The position numbers and the translations under genes were made by a program. This document shows, piece by piece, positions 60,981-64,000 of a stretch of DNA of 64,000 nt (position 1 is the stretch's first letter; each line of letters starts with the position of its first letter). The stretch comes from Lentisphaeria bacterium (GTDB taxonomy: Bacteria; Verrucomicrobiota; Lentisphaeria; Victivallales; Victivallaceae), in NCBI GenBank assembly GCA_900768505.1, contig CAAGED010000053.1:1-64000 (forward strand), written 5' to 3'. The notes under the pieces were generated by a model that was not told the DNA's origin, searched no databases, and saw only the letters and a program-made list of their open reading frames with translations.

Positions 60981-62438
60981 TTACGCTTGGGCTTGGGGCG
61001 TCGGGGTGGATGTCGGAGTTGCCGTGCCGCCGGAAGCTTCATGTTTTTTTGCATAATAGAAGTGGTAGGCCACAATCGGCAGCGCCACTGAAACACCAAC
61101 GCCGATCAGCAAAAAGCCGATGTAATACATGATTGACGTATTTCCCTCCGCCGTAACGTTGGAGGGGGGAATGAAGCCGACGATAATTGAGAGCAGACTG
61201 GTCAGCCAGGCAATGCCGGAGATAACCCAAATGCCGAATTTACCCCCCGGAATCTTGTAGGGGCGTTCGATATCCGGCTGTGAATAACGCAGTTTTATTG
61301 CCGCGGCGAACATAAAGAGATACATCACCATATAAAGCTGGGCGGTCAAGGCGGACATCAGCCAAAACGCATTGGAAATCGTCGGCATGAATAATACCGC
61401 TGTTGAAAGCAGTGAACTGATGATACCCTGAATAACCAGAATGCGCACCGGCATATTCTGAGAGTTGCGTTTCTGCCAGTATGCCGGGAGATAACCCTCC
61501 TTCGCCACTTCCAGCACTCCTTTGGATGGACCGAGAATCCAGGTCGCCACCATGGTTAAGGCACCGTAGGCCAATAAAAAGCACATAATCGGCGTCAGCC
61601 ATTTGCAATGCAGTGCAGTAAAAATATCATTGAACGCCTGACAAACTCCGGCTGCTAAACTCAACTGCTGGTTAGGAACCACTAGGGCAATGGCCAGTGA
61701 ACCGGCGACCGAGAGGAGAATTACCACCAAACTGGCAAGGAGGATGGCCTTTGGGAATGCTTTGGCCGGGTTTTTCATTTCGCTGACGTGAACTGAACTC
61801 ATTTCCATACCGGCCAGAGCCACCATCATGCCGGCCAGCAGCATTAATTGCGTGGCGTTGTCCAAATTGGGAATCAGCGCGGCACCGTCGTGGAAGCCGA
61901 TACGCACCGGATTACCCATTGCCAGATAAATAATTACCATAACGATAATTCCAATTCCCGGAATAATTGTTCCGGAGATAACGCCGGAACTGGATAGGAA
62001 TGCTGAAACCTGCATCCCCCTGAAATTCAGGAATGTCGCCAGCCACAGGGTAATTATAATGGTTATAAAAACAAACCACTTGTTGGTGGCCAGCGCCGGA
62101 TCAAATACATAGGCAATGGCTGAAGCCACAAAAGTTAATGCGGCCGGAAACCAGGGAAGATTTTCCAGCCATTGCATAAAAATGGCCACAAACCCCCACT
62201 TCGGGCCGAATGCCTGCTTAACCCACAAGTAGACTCCCCCGTCCTGGGGGAAGGTACTTGCAAGTTCAGCTGAAACCAGCGCCGACGGCACGAAAAAGCA
62301 TATACATGCCGCTACAATATAGAAAATAATTGCCCAGCCGTAGTCGGCCATTGTTGGCAGATTTCGCAATGAAAGGACCGCCGCAACGGTGATCATGGAC
62401 ATTGTGAAAACACTTATTGTTTTTTTTGATTCTGACAT
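60981..62438 (-). CDS. GadC-like amino acid/polyamine antiporter (APC family)
   Basis: A 485-residue inner-membrane transporter with twelve hydrophobic segments. It resembles E. coli GadC in several blocks: LVSAELASTFPQDGGVYLWV, GPKWGFVAIFMQWLENLPWF, LPAYWQKRNSQNMPVRI and ERPYKIPGGKFG. GadC exchanges glutamate for GABA in acid resistance. Here it follows an arginine decarboxylase by 25 nt, so it may exchange arginine for agmatine instead. The C-terminal tail is short (YYAKKHEASGG, then Thr/Pro) and lacks the long C-plug of GadC. A GGAG site lies before the start. The substrate needs a direct test; the gene context favours arginine, the similarity favours glutamate. Confidence 0.85.
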   Translation of the reverse strand: MSESKKTISVFTMSMITVAAVLSLRNLPTMADYGWAIIFYIVAACICFFVPSALVSAELASTFPQDGGVYLWVKQAFGPKWGFVAIFMQWLENLPWFPAALTFVASAIAYVFDPALATNKWFVFITIIITLWLATFLNFRGMQVSAFLSSSGVISGTIIPGIGIIVMVIIYLAMGNPVRIGFHDGAALIPNLDNATQLMLLAGMMVALAGMEMSSVHVSEMKNPAKAFPKAILLASLVVILLSVAGSLAIALVVPNQQLSLAAGVCQAFNDIFTALHCKWLTPIMCFLLAYGALTMVATWILGPSKGVLEVAKEGYLPAYWQKRNSQNMPVRILVIQGIISSLLSTAVLFMPTISNAFWLMSALTAQLYMVMYLFMFAAAIKLRYSQPDIERPYKIPGGKFGIWVISGIAWLTSLLSIIVGFIPPSNVTAEGNTSIMYYIGFLLIGVGVSVALPIVAYHFYYAKKHEASGGTATPTSTPTPQAQA

Positions 62439-62463
62439 AAGAGTTCAAAGCTCCATTGATTAG

Positions 62464-64000
62464 TTACTTTTTGATACAGAATGATTTGAACAACGTTTTG
62501 CCGTTGACGGATTCCCGTTCCACGCCGTGAATATCACCGACGTAACCTGGAAATGTGTTCTCAAAATCCTGACGTGTTTTGAGGTAGTCCAGAATCGGCA
62601 TTGCCTTCTGGTTGAAGATTTCGCCGCCCATGATGATTGGAATGCCCGGCGGATATGGTACCAGCATCACTGCCGCAATCCGGTTGGCCATATCGTCGAT
62701 GCGGACATATTCCACATTTTTTTTCACTACCTCATGATAGGCGTCTGCCGGTTTCATGGCCTGGTCGGGAATCACCTCAAAGACAATTTGCATTTTGTCG
62801 AGCAATTTGTGTTCTTTTATGTACTTATGCATGGTTACGGCGTGTTCTTTCAGCCCGATTGTGCCGTAGGAATCCGGAAATTGATTTACCAAGTCCGGGA
62901 ATACTTCGCTCAAGGGGGCGTTGCGGTCAAACAACTCCTTGAATTTCAGCAATCCGGCCAGCAATGTACCCTGCTTGGCTTTGGTGGTGCCCAGGGAATT
63001 GAGCATCAAAAAGCTGTAGTAGTCGGTTTTTTCGCAGACAATATTGTTGAGAATAAGGTAGTTGGTGACAATCGACGCCGGAATTCCCCAGTCGGACATC
63101 GTGCCATCTTCGGCGACGCCGGGAGTGGTGATGGTCAACTTGATGGGGTCAAGCATAACGTAATCATCTTCAATATCTTCAAACCCGTGCCACGGATTAT
63201 TCTTGTTCATCACCCATGGTTCCTGGTGGCTGGCCAGATAATCAATGTCGGCCTTGGCAAACGGGATTTGTTCTCCCTTCACCGTGACGTAATCCGGCTG
63301 CCACATTCCGAAGAACCAACTGTCGTTCTCCGCGAGTTCATATTGGAGCGATGCCATTTTAACCCGGAACTGCACGGCTTCACGGATGATGTCGTGAGTG
63401 AGGATTTCACCCTGATCCTGCATCATTTTGGTGGCGACGTCCAGCGAGGCGATCATGCTGTACTGGGGCGAGGTGGAGCCGTGCATCATGTAAGATTCGT
63501 TGAACTCATCCGGATTGATTTTTACACTGCCGCCGTTTTTGATGTGTAGCATGGAGGCCTGACTGAATGCGGTCAGGAGTTTGTGAGTGGATTGGGAGCA
63601 GAAAATCGGCGGATCATTGGGTTTCAGCGGGGTATCCGCCATGCCGAAGTGATCCTTGTAAATCGGATTGAATTTGGCGTAGGCATACCAGGCTTCATCA
63701 AAATGAAGATTCTCCACCGATTGAGAGAGAACGCTCTTGATTTTAGCCACGTTGTAGCAGACTCCGTCGTAAGTTGAGTTGGTCAGAGCGGACATCTTGA
63801 CAGTATGATTTTTAAGATTGGCCGGAAGTAGCGAGCTATTGGCAATTTTTCCCTTGATGGATTCCGGGGAAAATTCGCTTAACCGAACCGGGCCGATGGT
63901 GCCGCGCTTATTCCGGCGCGGAATCATATAAATCGGCAGTGCCTCGGCGATAACCATGGCGTAGTTAAGTGATTTGTGACAGTTGCGGTCGACAAAGGCG
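62464..64000 (-). CDS. Arginine/ornithine/lysine decarboxylase (AdiA-type), 5' truncated by window edge
   Basis: The C-terminal two thirds of a PLP-dependent fold-type I decarboxylase. The frame stays open to the right edge, so the start is outside; it translates as FVDRNCHKSLNYAMVIAEAL at the edge, the AdiA-type sequence before the PLP region. The PLP lysine is in QSTHKLLTAFSQAS. SYMMHGSTSPQYSMIASLDVA and VMLVPYPPGIPIIMGGE are conserved C-terminal blocks. The similarity is closest to biodegradative arginine decarboxylase, but the group also contains ornithine and lysine enzymes, so substrate is not settled. The product (agmatine or a diamine) and proton consumption serve acid resistance or polyamine supply. 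The GadC-like gene starts 25 nt after its stop, so they form an operon. Confidence 0.9.
   Translation of the reverse strand, partial: AFVDRNCHKSLNYAMVIAEALPIYMIPRRNKRGTIGPVRLSEFSPESIKGKIANSSLLPANLKNHTVKMSALTNSTYDGVCYNVAKIKSVLSQSVENLHFDEAWYAYAKFNPIYKDHFGMADTPLKPNDPPIFCSQSTHKLLTAFSQASMLHIKNGGSVKINPDEFNESYMMHGSTSPQYSMIASLDVATKMMQDQGEILTHDIIREAVQFRVKMASLQYELAENDSWFFGMWQPDYVTVKGEQIPFAKADIDYLASHQEPWVMNKNNPWHGFEDIEDDYVMLDPIKLTITTPGVAEDGTMSDWGIPASIVTNYLILNNIVCEKTDYYSFLMLNSLGTTKAKQGTLLAGLLKFKELFDRNAPLSEVFPDLVNQFPDSYGTIGLKEHAVTMHKYIKEHKLLDKMQIVFEVIPDQAMKPADAYHEVVKKNVEYVRIDDMANRIAAVMLVPYPPGIPIIMGGEIFNQKAMPILDYLKTRQDFENTFPGYVGDIHGVERESVNGKTLFKSFCIKK

Noticed and set aside
62527..63549. 340-codon open frame on the plus strand opposite the arginine decarboxylase
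   Set aside because: It is the antisense shadow of a strongly conserved gene, has no ribosome-binding site and no plausible protein features.
1..64000. CRISPR arrays, tRNA or rRNA genes, insertion sequences, prophage
   Set aside because: No regularly spaced direct repeats, cloverleaf patterns, transposase or integrase motifs were found in the genes or gaps. A dedicated scan could still find a short tRNA that I missed.

Overview
This 64 kb window looks like chromosomal DNA of a Gram-negative PVC-group bacterium, most likely a member of Lentisphaerota (Victivallis-like). That placement is inferred from gene content and was not tested by any search. Supporting signs are a heptose-phosphate adenylyltransferase and secretin-like proteins (an outer membrane), an exosortase locus, a surface-repeat protein, a type-2 ArgC, and many glycoside hydrolases without signal peptides. 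Base composition is near 48 percent GC by eye. Intergenic DNA is AT-rich and genes are packed in short operons. No rRNA, tRNA, CRISPR array, transposase, integrase or phage gene was found.

Layout. 1-5622: gene-poor start, then a secreted TPR/CBM9-like protein and a secreted DUF4091 glycoside hydrolase. 5846-9853: an unusual DppB-type permease, a DnaQ-like exonuclease, a SirB1-like protein, then hldC and dCMP deaminase on the other strand. 10070-14276: a cytosolic GH20 and GH2 pair. 14354-17984: membrane phosphoesterase, Fe-S aldo/keto reductase, lexA with an altered catalytic dyad, and a lipoprotein. 18063-24296: a probable new glycoside hydrolase, a GH2 beta-glucuronidase and dnaG. 24502-28527: TPR lipoprotein, MATE exporter, surface-repeat protein, UPF0489 (peptide-arginase-type) protein. 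28507-35082: carbonic anhydrase and an envelope glycan set (GT2, polysaccharide deacetylase, GT39/ArnT-like, UPF0104 membrane protein) with a second GH20. 35316-43946: DUF2807 protein, rlmH, zwf-gnd, argC, a three-part cation/proton antiporter fusion, marC. 44421-49401: GH10 xylanase, a pair of single-TM proteins, a CocE-type hydrolase. 49612-52056: CoA-disulfide-reductase/rhodanese/TusA/DsrE2 fusion. 52039-56958: exosortase locus. 57249-60951: lipoprotein and two secretin-like proteins. 60981-64000: GadC-like antiporter and an arginine decarboxylase that runs off the right edge.

How the genes fit together. The glycoside hydrolases (two GcnA-like GH20, GH2 beta-galactosidase-like, GH2 beta-glucuronidase, GH10, DUF4091, one unassigned) suggest a glycan specialist that imports oligosaccharides and trims them in the cytoplasm. 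Sugars could then feed the zwf-gnd oxidative pentose phosphate branch. The exosortase locus is the most distinctive system. It has an exosortase with the expected Cys/Arg/His set, an EpsI-like membrane fusion, a TPR gene split by one in-frame TAA, and one predicted substrate whose C-terminal sorting tail begins with PLPG instead of PEP. The decarboxylase/antiporter pair fits acid resistance or polyamine metabolism.

The leading candidates for something undescribed are the PLPG exosortase locus with its split TPR gene, the LexA Lys-to-Arg dyad, the peptide-arginase-like gene beside a surface-repeat protein, the permease with an inserted beta-rich domain, and two families of dispersed hairpin repeats.
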